A DNA stretch of 38,897 nucleotides, from assembly GCA_027081275.1 (NCBI GenBank), contig JALWKV010000202.1:1-38897 (forward strand). Reading direction: 5' to 3'. The DNA comes from Gammaproteobacteria bacterium (GTDB lineage: Bacteria > Pseudomonadota > Gammaproteobacteria > UWMA-0217). The translations under genes were made by a program, and so were the position numbers. Each line of letters starts with the position of its first letter. Position 1 is the stretch's first letter. This document shows, one piece after another, positions 26,807-36,261 of the stretch. The notes under the pieces were generated by a model. That model was not told where the DNA came from, ran no database searches, and saw nothing but the letters and a program-made list of their open reading frames with translations.

Positions 26807-27582
26807 TCATAGGAAATACCTTCGTTCAGATAATCCTGACCGGGCGCCGGACCTTGCGGACGTTTCGTCCCCTTGCCCTTGCGAGGAACCGGCTTGAAGT
26901 CCTGGGTGACCTTGGTATCGATCTTCCAGCCCAGCCGATAGTGCTCGCCGATCTTGCCCTGCACCAGCGATGGATCGAGTACCCGGATCGCCGCCTCCTG
27001 GGTGGGGCAGGCCTCCTCGCACATGCCGCAACCCGTACAGGCATCGCTGTGCACGATAGGCACGAACATCGCGTGTTTGCTGATCTTGCGCGGATTGGTT
27101 TCGGTCGTGATCGCCCTGTCCATCAGTGGACAGACGCGATAGCAGAGTTCGCAACGCAGACCCAGCCACGACAGGCAGTTCTCGATATCGATCACCGCCA
27201 GCCCCATGCGGGCATCGTCGATGTCGGTCAGCGCGGGATCGAGCGCCCCAGTGGGACAGGCCTTGACGCAGGGAATGTCCTCGCACATATAGCAGGGGAT
27301 ATCCCGTGGCTTGAAGAACGGAGTACCAATCGGCGCCTGGTCTCCCGGCGCCGCCAGCATCAGCGTGTCATAGGGACAATCGACGACGCACTGGCCGCAC
27401 TTGATGCACTTGGCGAGAAAATCGGGCTCATCCAGCGCACCCGGCGGCCGGATCGCCAGCACGGCCGCATTGGCCTGCTCCTTGATCAGGTAGGACCAGA
27501 TCAACCCGCCTGTTGCCGCCATGGCGACGCCCTGGCCGATGCGGGTAAGAAACTGCCGCCGCGCTTTCTCGGATTTGTTCAT
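26803..27582 (-). CDS. napG: Periplasmic ferredoxin-type quinol dehydrogenase subunit NapG
   Basis: A 259-aa Tat-exported iron-sulfur protein. The N-terminus has the twin-arginine motif RRQFLTRIG followed by a hydrophobic stretch. Four 4Fe-4S motifs follow: CIKCGQCVVDCP, CYMCEDIPCVKACP, CLSW..RCELCYRVCP and CTGCGMCEEACP. NapG works with membrane NapH to deliver electrons to NapB. The C-terminal tail after ~225 is Lys/Pro/Gly-rich. The stop codon at 26803-26805 lies in the inverted end of the family 2 element. Confidence 0.94.
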   Translation of the reverse strand: MNKSEKARRQFLTRIGQGVAMAATGGLIWSYLIKEQANAAVLAIRPPGALDEPDFLAKCIKCGQCVVDCPYDTLMLAAPGDQAPIGTPFFKPRDIPCYMCEDIPCVKACPTGALDPALTDIDDARMGLAVIDIENCLSWLGLRCELCYRVCPLMDRAITTETNPRKISKHAMFVPIVHSDACTGCGMCEEACPTQEAAIRVLDPSLVQGKIGEHYRLGWKIDTKVTQDFKPVPRKGKGTKRPQGPAPGQDYLNEGISYD

Positions 27583-27701
27583 TCGTTCCGAAACTCAAAA
27601 ACGCCCCCTCCCCGGCCTCCACAGAGAGGACCAGAGCGCCGGCTCGGGGGCCAGACTCGTTGCACCCACCTCCGTGACATCGACATCGCGCGCTTGCGCG
27701 G

Positions 27702-27729
27702 GGCGGAAAGTGCCACACTTCCCACCGCC
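27702..27729 (-). other. Intercistronic stem-loop between napA and napG
   Basis: On the minus strand the arms GGCGGTGGGAAGTG and CACTTTCCGCC pair over about 11 positions (two G-U type pairs) around a 3-nt loop. It lies 35 bp after the napA stop, in a 181-bp gap with no gene. No T-tract follows, so transcript processing or 3'-end protection of napA is more likely than full termination. Confidence 0.5.
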
Positions 27730-27763
27730 AATGGTCATGCCCGGAGTCAGGCATCCCGCTCGC

Positions 27764-30511
27764 CTACACCTTGGTGATCCTGACAGCGCACTTCTTGAAG
27801 TCGCTCTGCTTCGAGATCGGGCAAGTCGCGTCGAGCGTCACCTTGTTGATGAAAACGCTCTCGTCGAACCAGGGCACGAAAATCACTCCCTTGGACGGAT
27901 GGTTGCGACCCTGCGTCTCGACCCGCACCTTGACCTTGCCGCGGCGCGATGCCACTTCGACGACATCGTGACGATTGACGCCAATGCGCTTGGCATCTTC
28001 CGGATGCATGAAGACCAACGCTTCCGGAACGGCCCGGTTCAGCTCCGGCACACGGCGGGTCATCGTTCCCGAATGCCAGTGCTCCAGCACCCGGCCTGTG
28101 ACGAGCCAGAACGGATAGTTGTTGTCCGGCTGCTCGACCGGTGCGGCATAGGGGCGGAAGAAGATCTTCGCCTTGCCGGGCAGCTTGGTCTTCTCCTTCT
28201 TCGTGATCTTGTCCAGGTCGCCACTGGGCAATGCCTTCAGCGCGGGACCGTAGAACTCGAAGTCGCCATTCTTGACATAGGGATCGTACTTGGCGTTGAA
28301 GCGCCACAGCGTCTCCTTGCCGTTGACGACGGGCCAGCGCAGACCACGGACATCATCGTCGTAGTAACGCTCGAACTTATCCAGATCGTGCGCATGACCA
28401 CGACCGAAAGTGGCGTACTCTTCCCACAGCGCATGCTCAGGGAACCAGCCATCACCGAGCGCTTCGGCAATGTGGTTGGGATGCCCCTTCGTCAGCTCCT
28501 TGGGCGCGGGCCACGGGTACTTCTTCTTGTTCTCGGGCGTCGCGAACAGCACTTCGTACAGCGTCTGCTCGGGGTCGTACCCCATCTTCTTCGCCTCGTC
28601 GAGAACCGACGGCAGCTTGCCATCCTCGAAGCCCTCGGCTTTCAGCCCCGGCACCTTCTGCTCGCCCCAGACATCCTTCAGCTTGAAGCGCTTGGAGAAC
28701 TCAAGGATATGCCAAGTATCCCCCATGGCCTGCCCCGGAGGCGCCACCTGCTGCCGCCAGGCCTGGGTACGGCGCTCGGCATTACCATAGGCGCCCCATT
28801 TTTCGAAGATCATCGCGGCCGGCAGGATCAGGTCGGCGACCTTGGCCGAAATGCCGGGATAGCCGTCGGCGCAGACGATGAAGTTGTCCATTTCACGCGC
28901 TGCCTTGATCCAGTGGTTGGCGTTCGGCGTCGCCTGGAACGGGTTATTGACCTGCACCCAGGCGAACTTGATCTTGCCATCCTCCAGATCGCGCATGATC
29001 TTGACGATGTGGCTGCCCACTTTCGGATTGACAGTCTTGGCAGGCAACTTCCAGATCTTCTCGGCGAGATCGCGGTGCTTCTTCTTGAATACCACCATGT
29101 CGGCCGGCAAGCGGTGGGCGAAGGTACCGACCTCGCGCGCGGTACCACAAGCCGAAGGCTGGCCAGTCAGCGAGAATGCGCCATTGCCCGGCTTGCACTG
29201 CTTGCCGAGCAACAGATGGTTCATGTAGCACTGCTCATTGACCCAGGTGCCACGCTGATGCTGGTTGAAGCCCATGGTCCAGTAGGAAACGATCTTGCGA
29301 TTCTGGTCGCAGTAGTAGTCCGCCAGCGCTTTCAGCTTCTTCTTGAAATCGTCCAGCGACTCGTCGACATCGCCCTTGGCCAACTCGGCGACGAAGTCGA
29401 GCGTGTATGGCTCGACGCCCTTCTTGAAGTCCTCGAAGGAGATCATCCAGTGCTTGCCAGCCGATTTGGCGTTCTTCTGCTCGACCACTTCACCTTCCTT
29501 GCGGCGCTGGGCAATGGCCTCATACTTGTCTAATTTGACACGCTTCTGTTTCGCCAGAATGTCCTTTTCTTCCGGAAACCCCTTGGTATCGGTCGACCTC
29601 ATGCCGTAGCCAATGTCGTAGGGACCGGTGGCGAAAACGCAGTGCTTCTTGACGAAATCGTGATCGACGACGTCACGCTTGATGATTTCGCGGGCGATGT
29701 AGTTCTGAATCGCCAAGTCGGTGCTCGGCTTGAAGACGATGGTCATGTCCGCCAGTTCGGAGGGCATGTTCTTCAGCGTCGTCAGGTTGATGATGCGCAT
29801 CTTGTCATGCGTCAAGCGGCGGTTGGCGATTCGCGCCCAGAGAATCGGGTGCATCTCCGTCATGTTCGCGCCCCAGAGCACGGCTGTGTCGGTATGCTCG
29901 ATATCATCGTAGTTGCCCGCCGGCTCGTCGATGCCGAAGGTCTGGATGAAGGCGGCAACGGCCGATGCCATGCAGTGACGGGCATTCGGGTCGATGTTGT
30001 TGCTGCGCAGACCGGCCTTCATGAACTTGGCCGCCGCGTAACCCTCGTGGATGGTGTACTGGCCGGAACCGAAAATGGCGACGCCGGTCGGGCCAAGCTC
30101 CTTCAGCGCCGCCTTGCAGTGCTTTTCCATTTCATCGAAGGCGCGCTCCCAGCTGACCGGCTGGAACTTGCCCTTCTTGTCGAACTTGCCATCCTTCATC
30201 CGCAACAGCGGCTGGGTGAGGCGATCCTTGCCGTACATGATCTTGGCATTGAAGTAGCCCTTGATACAGTTCAGACCACGATTGACGGGCGCATCGGGAT
30301 CACCCTTCGTCGCCACGATCTTGCCATCCTTGGTTGCCACCATGATGCCACAACCGGTGCCACAGAAACGGCATACGCCCTTGTCCCACTGCCAATCCTT
30401 TTCCACATCGGCGGCGCCGGCCTGAGCCTGCGTCAGGGGAATGCCAACGGTCGCTGCGGTAGCAGCCGCCACATTGGCTTTGAGAAATTCACGACGGGTT
30501 TGCTTCATCAC
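27764..30511 (-). CDS. napA: Periplasmic nitrate reductase catalytic subunit NapA
   Basis: NapA is the Mo-bis-MGD enzyme that reduces nitrate to nitrite in the periplasm. The 915-aa product has a Tat signal (TRREFLKA), the 4Fe-4S cysteines C47, C50, C54 and C82 ([15 protein letters not shown]), and the molybdenum ligand C180 (NARHCMAS). Conserved blocks are [46 protein letters not shown] and [10 protein letters not shown] at the end. It is about 85 residues longer than E. coli NapA (828 aa). Extra residues sit around 310-350, ~640-660 and ~795-815, as in the long NapA of epsilonproteobacteria. GGAGG lies just upstream of the paired ATGs at 30511 and 30508. Confidence 0.97.
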   Translation of the reverse strand: MMKQTRREFLKANVAAATAATVGIPLTQAQAGAADVEKDWQWDKGVCRFCGTGCGIMVATKDGKIVATKGDPDAPVNRGLNCIKGYFNAKIMYGKDRLTQPLLRMKDGKFDKKGKFQPVSWERAFDEMEKHCKAALKELGPTGVAIFGSGQYTIHEGYAAAKFMKAGLRSNNIDPNARHCMASAVAAFIQTFGIDEPAGNYDDIEHTDTAVLWGANMTEMHPILWARIANRRLTHDKMRIINLTTLKNMPSELADMTIVFKPSTDLAIQNYIAREIIKRDVVDHDFVKKHCVFATGPYDIGYGMRSTDTKGFPEEKDILAKQKRVKLDKYEAIAQRRKEGEVVEQKNAKSAGKHWMISFEDFKKGVEPYTLDFVAELAKGDVDESLDDFKKKLKALADYYCDQNRKIVSYWTMGFNQHQRGTWVNEQCYMNHLLLGKQCKPGNGAFSLTGQPSACGTAREVGTFAHRLPADMVVFKKKHRDLAEKIWKLPAKTVNPKVGSHIVKIMRDLEDGKIKFAWVQVNNPFQATPNANHWIKAAREMDNFIVCADGYPGISAKVADLILPAAMIFEKWGAYGNAERRTQAWRQQVAPPGQAMGDTWHILEFSKRFKLKDVWGEQKVPGLKAEGFEDGKLPSVLDEAKKMGYDPEQTLYEVLFATPENKKKYPWPAPKELTKGHPNHIAEALGDGWFPEHALWEEYATFGRGHAHDLDKFERYYDDDVRGLRWPVVNGKETLWRFNAKYDPYVKNGDFEFYGPALKALPSGDLDKITKKEKTKLPGKAKIFFRPYAAPVEQPDNNYPFWLVTGRVLEHWHSGTMTRRVPELNRAVPEALVFMHPEDAKRIGVNRHDVVEVASRRGKVKVRVETQGRNHPSKGVIFVPWFDESVFINKVTLDATCPISKQSDFKKCAVRITKV

Positions 30512-30531
30512 TGACCTCCGAGGGTAATCGA

Positions 30532-30858
30532 TTAATCTTGAAGATATTCCGGGACGCAGGCTTGCTGCTGGGGAAGACCGGTCATCGCGTCCAGATCTTC
30601 GGGAATTTCCTGAACAAACTGCTCGTCCTCCGCGAAATAGTGGTAGACCATCTCCGCGAAGGTGACGTCCGGCAGCGCCTTGATCGCCTTGAGCCCTTCG
30701 ACTTCATCGGCGATCGTCTCCGCCTCCTGCACGACAACGATGCGGTTCTTGTCGTGATCGACGTTGTGGACCTCGACGCCGGGCAATGCATTGAGTCGTT
30801 CGACGCATGCATCGACCTTTCCGGGAAATGCGGCAACGACAATACCTGATAGGTTCAT
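30532..30858 (-). CDS. napD: NapD chaperone for NapA
   Basis: NapD binds the NapA twin-arginine signal and holds back export until the molybdenum cofactor is inserted. The 108-aa product starts [14 protein letters not shown], with the family's ferredoxin-like repeat, [18 protein letters not shown] and [18 protein letters not shown] 30858 is the family start; in-frame extension to 30915 adds unrelated residues. It is the first gene of napDAGHBF and lies about 75 bp downstream of the predicted transcription start. Confidence 0.93.
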   Translation of the reverse strand: MNLSGIVVAAFPGKVDACVERLNALPGVEVHNVDHDKNRIVVVQEAETIADEVEGLKAIKALPDVTFAEMVYHYFAEDEQFVQEIPEDLDAMTGLPQQQACVPEYLQD

Positions 30859-30938
30859 AGAGCAAGTCTCTGGTGTATTGGCCTGAATTGCGGGAACAAT
30901 GACCGGCCCCGACAATGGACCGATCTTTTCTGGAGGAT

Positions 30939-30980
30939 AAATTAAGCGCCCCCCGCCACATCCGCCTTAACCTATGTCAA
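30939..30980 (-). promoter_or_regulatory. FNR/CRP-type site plus -10 box for the nap operon
   Basis: On the minus strand TTGAC-ATAG-GTTAA (30980-30967) is a near-palindrome close to the FNR consensus TTGAT-N4-ATCAA. A -10-like TAATTT lies at 30944-30939. If the site is centred at -41.5, as in class II FNR promoters, transcription would start near 30932, exactly the right distance from that -10 box. This would make napDAGHBF oxygen-responsive. The regulator (FNR, Anr or Dnr) is inferred. Confidence 0.6.
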
Positions 30981-30991
30981 CTTTTCCCAAA

Positions 30992-31015
30992 TAAGCCCAG
31001 ACCCATCAGGGCTTA
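30992..31015. other. Small hairpin upstream of the nap promoter
   Basis: TAAGCCC (30992-30998) and GGGCTTA (31009-31015) form a perfect 7-bp stem with a 10-nt loop, 12 bp upstream of the FNR-like site. It could be a regulator site or the end of a neighbouring repeat; I cannot tell. Confidence 0.3.
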
Positions 31016-31534
31016 CCCCGCCAGATGACATACATCGACCCACCGCAGCGCAGGAATAGCCTCGTTACTTGCAGGCGTTCTCTTGCACGGCAACGCGAGC
31101 GTTGCCACGCCGGCTTCAGCAGAGAAGCACGCCACCACCCGCGAGCCCTCCGGCAACGGCGGCCCGCATTTCCCGCCAGCGTTCGTAGCAAGACGGCTCA
31201 AGGAGGGCGACATGGGAGGCTTTCGCGACCTAAGGAGCGCGCAGGCATGGCCGACGCCATATCGAGCGCTCCGAACGAGCGAAAGACAAGCCGGATCTCG
31301 CACGTGCGGACGTGACATCAGCCCCACGGTCGTACCATCGAGACGTTTCGGTACGCCTATGCGGAAGTTCTCCTGCAGTCGATTCCCGACCACCGCAGTT
31401 ACGGTCCTGTCAGAAATCGACGATCCGCTCGCGACGAGTGTGACAGTCGGTTATCCTTTCGCGTCCCGCGTCAACGACCGACTGTTCATGCGCCGCATTC
31501 CCGACACAACCGACAACGCCGGATCCCGTTGACG
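31016..31534. other. Divergent nap/ccm spacer with repeat, no gene
   Basis: This 519-bp spacer lies between the nap promoter region and ccmA. It contains a short perfect hairpin GGCAACGC/GCGTTGCC (31089-31106) and family 2 repeat copy 2 (31166-31294). Open frames crossing it (31083-31532 plus, 31013-31393 minus) are made largely of the repeat and look non-coding. The ccm promoter must lie in 31295-31534, but I see no convincing hexamers. Confidence 0.55.
31166..31294 (+). repeat. Family 2 repeat, copy 2
   Basis: About 129 bp matching the minus strand of 26799-26676, with differences mostly transitions and one single-base indel. It begins GCATTTCCCGCC and ends near CAAGCCGG. Unlike the napG-napH copy, I find no matching inverted right end, so it is truncated or diverged on that side. 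The two copies lie about 4.4 kb apart in opposite orientation and bracket napG, napA and napD. Confidence 0.75.
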
Positions 31535-32158
31535 ATGCTCGAAGTCCACGGCCTGACCTGCGAACGCGGCGAACGCCTGCTGTTCGAGAATCTGAGCTTC
31601 TCCGTGCGCAGCGGCGAGCTGCTGCGCATCGCCGGCGTCAACGGCAGCGGCAAGACCACGCTGCTGCGCCTGCTCTGCGGCCTGGCGCTGCCGGACGAAG
31701 GCGAGATCCACTGGGAAGGCAAGAAGGTCAGAACGACCAGCGAGCAGTGGCGACGCACGACCAGCTACATTGGCCACAATCTTGGCGTCAAGCTGGAGCT
31801 GACGCCGCTGGAGAACCTCCAGTTCGCCCGCGCCATCAGTGGCGCCAGCAGCACCGAACCGCTGGAGGCGCTGCTCGACAAGGTGGGGCTGTACGGCTTC
31901 GAGTACGACCCCTGCCGCACGCTGTCGCAGGGGCAGCGCCGTCGCGTGGCGCTGGCGCGGCTGATGTTCACGCGCACGCCGCTGTGGATTCTCGACGAGC
32001 CTTTCGTCGCGCTCGATGTCGCCGGCATCGCCTTCGTCGCCGACCTGCTGGCGCGCCAGACCGACGCCGGCGGCATGGTCATCCTGACCACGCACCAGGA
32101 CACGCCGCTCGAGAACAAGATCATCAAGGAACTCCACCTCGATTCGGGCAACAGTTGA
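31535..32158 (+). CDS. ccmA: Haem exporter ATP-binding protein CcmA
   Basis: ATPase of the CcmABCD complex, which releases haem-loaded CcmE for cytochrome c assembly. The 207-aa product has the Walker A GVNGSGKTTL, the ABC signature LSQGQRRRVALARL and the Walker B LWILDEP, with the H-loop TTHQ. ATG 31535 starts as in relatives (MLEVHGLTCERGERLLF); a TTG two codons upstream is possible. First gene of the ccm operon, followed 2 bp later by ccmB. Confidence 0.94.
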   Translation: MLEVHGLTCERGERLLFENLSFSVRSGELLRIAGVNGSGKTTLLRLLCGLALPDEGEIHWEGKKVRTTSEQWRRTTSYIGHNLGVKLELTPLENLQFARAISGASSTEPLEALLDKVGLYGFEYDPCRTLSQGQRRRVALARLMFTRTPLWILDEPFVALDVAGIAFVADLLARQTDAGGMVILTTHQDTPLENKIIKELHLDSGNS

Positions 32159-32160
32159 AC

Positions 32161-32859
32161 ATGAGCCAGCCACCACTCCACGAACCCGGGTTGATCGAGG
32201 TCTTCGGCGCCGTCCTGCGGCGGGAGCTGACGCTCGCTTTTCGGCACCGCGGCGAGCTGATCAATCCGCTGATGTTCTTCGTCATCGTCATCACGCTGTT
32301 CCCGCTCGGCATCGGTCCCGAGCTGAACACGCTGCAACGCATCTCCCCCGGCATCATCTGGGTCGCCGCGCTGCTGGCGACGCTGCTGTCGCTGGACACG
32401 GTGTTCCGCTCCGATTTCGAGGACGGCGCGCTGGAGCAGATGGTGCTGAGCCCGCAGCCGCTGCCGCTGATCATCATCGCCAAGCTCGCCGCCCACTGGA
32501 TGCTCACCGGGCTGCCGCTGATCCTGCTGGCGCCGCTGCTGGGCTACATGCTGGCGATGCCGGTCGAGGCGCTGCCGCCGCTGATGGCGACGCTGGCGCT
32601 CGGCACGCCGGTGCTGACGCTGGTCGGCGCCATCGGCGTGGCGCTGACGGTGGGGCTGAACCGGGGCAGCGCCTTGTTGTCTCTACTGGTGCTGCCGCTA
32701 TATATTCCATTGCTGATCTTCGCCGCCAGCGCCGTGGACACTGCGGCTTCGGGCATGTCGATCACCGGGCATCTGCTGATCCTCGGCGCCCTGCTGGTAT
32801 TCACGCTGACGCTGGCGCCGGTGGCCATCGCCGCCGCGCTGCGCATCAGCACGAGCTAG
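32161..32859 (+). CDS. ccmB: Haem exporter permease CcmB
   Basis: A 232-aa integral membrane partner of CcmA with six predicted helices. Family marks are FRHRGELINPLMFFVIV near residue 35, LSLDTVFRSDFEDGALEQ and the glycine-rich helix before LVLPLYIPLLIF. Length matches the family (~220-230 aa). A 55-bp gap separates it from ccmC. Confidence 0.94.
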   Translation: MSQPPLHEPGLIEVFGAVLRRELTLAFRHRGELINPLMFFVIVITLFPLGIGPELNTLQRISPGIIWVAALLATLLSLDTVFRSDFEDGALEQMVLSPQPLPLIIIAKLAAHWMLTGLPLILLAPLLGYMLAMPVEALPPLMATLALGTPVLTLVGAIGVALTVGLNRGSALLSLLVLPLYIPLLIFAASAVDTAASGMSITGHLLILGALLVFTLTLAPVAIAAALRISTS

Positions 32860-32914
32860 AGCGGCACGATGCAAGCACACCCCATCCACAGAATTTACCA
32901 ACCGGACCCCCTGC

Positions 32915-33655
32915 ATGTGGAAGTTCATCCATAAATTCGCTTCGCCGAAATATTTCTACAACATCTCGGGCAAGATCCTGCCGCCGCTGGGCTGGATCAC
33001 GGTGGCGCTGTTCGCCGTCGGTCTTGTGGGGGCGCTGTTCCTGTCGCCGCCCGACTATCAGCAGGGAGAGAGCGTTCGCATCATCTACATCCACGTGCCG
33101 GCGGCGATGCTGTCGATGTCCTGCTATGTCGCCATGGCGGTCAGCGCCGCTATCGGCCTGATCTGGCGCATCAAGCTGGCCGACATCGTCGCCTGGGCCA
33201 TCGCGCCGATCGGCATGACGATGACCATCATCGCGCTGATCACCGGCTCGCTCTGGGGCAAGCCGATGTGGGGCACCTACTGGGTCTGGGACGCGCGGCT
33301 GACGTCGGAGCTGATCCTGCTGTTCCTCTACCTCGGCTTCATCGCGCTGCAGACGGCCATCGAGGACACCCGCACCGCCGCCCGCGCCAGCGCGATTCTG
33401 GCGCTGGTGGGGCTGGTGAACATCCCGATCATCAAATATTCCGTAAACTGGTGGAACACGCTCCACCAGCCGGCGACGATCAGCAAGATGGGCAAACCCT
33501 CCATCGACGCCAGCATGCTGTGGCCACTGCTGGTCATGATCGCCGCCTACATGTGCTACTTTGCATGGCTGACGCTGAAGCGCGCCCGCTGTGAAGTAAT
33601 CTACCGCGAGCGCAACAGCTCCTGGGTCAAGAAGATGGTCGGGGAGGCCTCATGA
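32915..33655 (+). CDS. ccmC: Haem-handling protein CcmC
   Basis: CcmC binds haem at its tryptophan-rich WWD domain and loads it onto CcmE. The 246-aa protein has six membrane helices, the WWD motif WGTYWVWDARLTS, and the two flanking histidines in HVPAA and LHQPA. ATG 32915 is the family start. Its stop overlaps the ccmD ATG as ATGA. Confidence 0.95.
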   Translation: MWKFIHKFASPKYFYNISGKILPPLGWITVALFAVGLVGALFLSPPDYQQGESVRIIYIHVPAAMLSMSCYVAMAVSAAIGLIWRIKLADIVAWAIAPIGMTMTIIALITGSLWGKPMWGTYWVWDARLTSELILLFLYLGFIALQTAIEDTRTAARASAILALVGLVNIPIIKYSVNWWNTLHQPATISKMGKPSIDASMLWPLLVMIAAYMCYFAWLTLKRARCEVIYRERNSSWVKKMVGEAS

Positions 33656-33834
33656 AAGAATTCTTCGCCATGGGCGGCTACGGCTTCTATGTATGGTTGT
33701 CCTATGCCGTTGCGCTGGGCGGCCTGCTGACGCTGTTCCTGCTGACGCGGGGCTGCGAAAAGCGCATGAAACGACAGCTCGAAAAACGGCTGCGACTCGA
33801 ACAGAGGAGAAAATCCCGTGACACCACGACGTAA
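33652..33834 (+). CDS. ccmD: Haem exporter small subunit CcmD
   Basis: A 60-aa protein with one membrane helix (~13-31; FYVWLSYAVALGGLLTLF) and a charged cytoplasmic tail, as in CcmD. It is needed to release holo-CcmE from CcmABC. It starts inside the ccmC stop, and its last 17 bp overlap ccmE. Confidence 0.9.
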   Translation: MKEFFAMGGYGFYVWLSYAVALGGLLTLFLLTRGCEKRMKRQLEKRLRLEQRRKSRDTTT

Positions 33835-34249
33835 GAGAATGATAGCGGTGGGCGTACTGCTGACCGGCATGGCCATCACCGCGGTACTGCTGATCTCCGC
33901 CTTCCGCCAGAACCTGCTCTATTTCTACACGCCGACGCAGATCGCCAATGGCGAGGCCGCCATCGACAAGGGCATCCGCATCGGCGGACTGGTCAAGGAC
34001 GGCTCGCTGCAACGAACCGAAGGCACACTGGATATCAGCTTTCTCGTCACCGACAGGGTCAACGAGATCCCGGTGAAGTACAGCGGCATCCTGCCCGACC
34101 TGTTTCGCGAGGGGCAGGGCATCGTCGCCCGCGGCAAGATGGACGAAAACGGCGTCTTCGTGGCCGAGGAGGTTCTCGCCAAGCACGACGAGAACTACAT
34201 GCCCCCGGAAGCGCAGGATGCGCTGGACGCCGCCAAAACAATGGAATAA
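33818..34249 (+). CDS. ccmE: Periplasmic haem chaperone CcmE
   Basis: CcmE carries haem covalently from CcmC to the CcmF ligase. The 143-aa product has an N-terminal membrane anchor (~8-27), an OB-fold, and the haem-binding motif H123-D-E-N-Y127 followed by MPPE. This is the classical histidine-type CcmE. The start is GTG 33818, preceded by GAGGAG, and lies within the end of ccmD. Confidence 0.95.
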   Translation: MTPRRKRMIAVGVLLTGMAITAVLLISAFRQNLLYFYTPTQIANGEAAIDKGIRIGGLVKDGSLQRTEGTLDISFLVTDRVNEIPVKYSGILPDLFREGQGIVARGKMDENGVFVAEEVLAKHDENYMPPEAQDALDAAKTME

Positions 34250-34290
34250 CGAGCCATGCTCCACCACGCCCCCCCGACAGAGGACCACCG

Positions 34291-36261
34291 ATGATCCCCG
34301 AACTAGGACTCTTTTCCCTGATACTCGCCCTTTCGGTCGCGCTGGTGCAGGCGACGCTGCCACTGATCGGCGCCCAGCGCGGCAATCAGGCCTGGATCGC
34401 GCTTGCGCGACCGGCAGCCTTCGCCCAGGCGTTCTTTCTTTTCTTCTCCCTCGGCTGCCTGACCTGGTCGTTCATCCATTCGGATTTCTCCGTCCTCTAT
34501 GTCGCCTCCAACTCCAATACGCTGATGCCAACGATCTACAAGGTCTCGGCCGTCTGGGGCGCCCATGAAGGTTCGCTGCTGCTGTGGGTCAGCATCCTCG
34601 CCGCCTGGGGTCTTGCCGTGGCGCTGTTCAGCCGCAATCTGCCCGATGCCTTCGTCGCCCGCGTGCTGGCCGTGCTGGCGATGATCGGCATCGGCTTCGA
34701 GCTGTTCACGCTGCTGACCTCCAACCCCTTCGAGCGCCTGCCCAATCCGCCGCTGGAAGGCCGCACGCTCAACCCGTTGCTGCAGGACCCCGGCCTCGCC
34801 ATTCATCCGCCGATGCTCTACTTTGGCTATGTCGGCTTCGCCGTGGCCTTCGCCTTCGCCATCGCCGCGCTGATCGGGCGGCAGATGGACACCACCTGGG
34901 CGCGATGGGCGCGACCGTGGACCAATATCGCCTGGGCCTTCCTCACCCTCGGCATCGCCCTCGGCAGCTGGTGGGCCTACTACGAACTGGGCTGGGGCGG
35001 CTGGTGGTTCTGGGATCCGGTGGAGAACGCCTCTTTCATGCCGTGGCTGGTCGGCACCGCCCTGATCCATTCGCTCGCCGCCACCGAGAAGCGGGACGCG
35101 CTGAAGGCGTGGACCGTGCTGCTGGCCATCTTCGCCTTTTCGCTGTCACTGCTCGGTACCTTCCTGGTGCGCTCGGGCGTGCTGACATCGGTCCACGCCT
35201 TTGCCTCCGACCCGTCTCGCGGCGTATTCATCCTGATCTTCCTCTTGGTGGTCATCGGCGGCTCGCTGATCCTCTATGCCGCGCGTGCGCCCGACATCCG
35301 CTCGACCGCCCGCTTCGATCTGGTCTCGCGCGAATCCGGCATCCTCATCAACAATGTGCTGCTGCTGGTGGCGACGCTGACAGTGCTGCTCGGCACGCTG
35401 TTCCCGCTGATCACCGACGCCCTCGGCATCGGCAAGTACTCGGTGGGCCCCCCCTACTTCAACGCCGTGTTCCTGCCGGTGACCGCGCCGCTGGCCGCGC
35501 TGGTCGGCATTGGCGCGCTGGCGCGCTGGAAGTCGGACAGCTTCGGCCGCATCTTCAAGCCGCTGCTGCTGCCGCTGCTGATCTGCATTGCCGCCGGCTT
35601 CGCCTTTCCGTCGCTGGTCATGGGCCACGCCTCGATCAGCGCCTCGGTCGGCATGACGCTGGCCTTCTGGGTGGCGTGGACGACGATCTACGGCATCTGG
35701 CCACGCATCAGCCAGAAGCAGAACCGGCTACAGGCGCTGCTGCGGCTGCCTCGGGGCTTCTGGGGCATGACACTGGCCCACTTCGGCATCGCCGTCTTCA
35801 TTACCGGCATCACGCTGACCAGCATCTACAGCCATGAAAAGGATGTCGGCATCCGCGCTGGTGAAAGCTATGTCCTGGGTGATTACGAGTTCGTCTTCGA
35901 CGGCATCAAGTCGACCCGCGGCCCGAACTATACCGCCATGACCGGCACTGTCCGCGTCCTCGACCAGGGCAAGCTGATCACGACGCTGCACCCGGAAAAA
36001 CGGGACTACGGCCCCGGCACCATGCCGATGACCGAGGCGGCCATCGACCCCGGCATGTTCCGCGATCTCTATGTCGCTATCGGCGAACCCATCGGCGAGA
36101 ACGCCTGGGCGCTGCGCATCTACAACAAGGTCTACATTCGCTGGATCTGGCTCGCCGCGATCCTCATGGCCCTCGGCGGCGTGATCGCCGCGACCGACAA
36201 GCGCTATCGCCTGGTGCGGGTCAGCGAAGCCAGACAACAGACACAGACGGTTACCGCATGA
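34291..36261 (+). CDS. ccmF: Cytochrome c haem lyase subunit CcmF
   Basis: CcmF, with CcmH and CcmI, ligates haem to apocytochrome CXXCH motifs. The 656-aa protein has about 15 membrane helices, the WWD domain WGGWWFWDPVENASFMPWL near residue 235, and a periplasmic region before the last helix. Length matches E. coli CcmF (647 aa). GAGGACC precedes the ATG. Its stop overlaps the ccmG ATG as ATGA. Confidence 0.96.
   Translation: MIPELGLFSLILALSVALVQATLPLIGAQRGNQAWIALARPAAFAQAFFLFFSLGCLTWSFIHSDFSVLYVASNSNTLMPTIYKVSAVWGAHEGSLLLWVSILAAWGLAVALFSRNLPDAFVARVLAVLAMIGIGFELFTLLTSNPFERLPNPPLEGRTLNPLLQDPGLAIHPPMLYFGYVGFAVAFAFAIAALIGRQMDTTWARWARPWTNIAWAFLTLGIALGSWWAYYELGWGGWWFWDPVENASFMPWLVGTALIHSLAATEKRDALKAWTVLLAIFAFSLSLLGTFLVRSGVLTSVHAFASDPSRGVFILIFLLVVIGGSLILYAARAPDIRSTARFDLVSRESGILINNVLLLVATLTVLLGTLFPLITDALGIGKYSVGPPYFNAVFLPVTAPLAALVGIGALARWKSDSFGRIFKPLLLPLLICIAAGFAFPSLVMGHASISASVGMTLAFWVAWTTIYGIWPRISQKQNRLQALLRLPRGFWGMTLAHFGIAVFITGITLTSIYSHEKDVGIRAGESYVLGDYEFVFDGIKSTRGPNYTAMTGTVRVLDQGKLITTLHPEKRDYGPGTMPMTEAAIDPGMFRDLYVAIGEPIGENAWALRIYNKVYIRWIWLAAILMALGGVIAATDKRYRLVRVSEARQQTQTVTA

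Noticed and set aside
27521-30514. Long open frames opposite napA (670 and 290 codons) and a 666-codon frame opposite lptD at 2432-4432
   Set aside because: They are antisense to well-identified genes in GC-rich DNA, where stop codons are rare on the opposite strand; their translations have no recognisable domain.
31083-31532. 149-codon open frame between nap and ccm (plus), and a 126-codon frame on the minus strand at 31013-31393
   Set aside because: Both consist largely of the family 2 repeat and its flanks, lack ribosome-binding sites, and show no protein-like composition.
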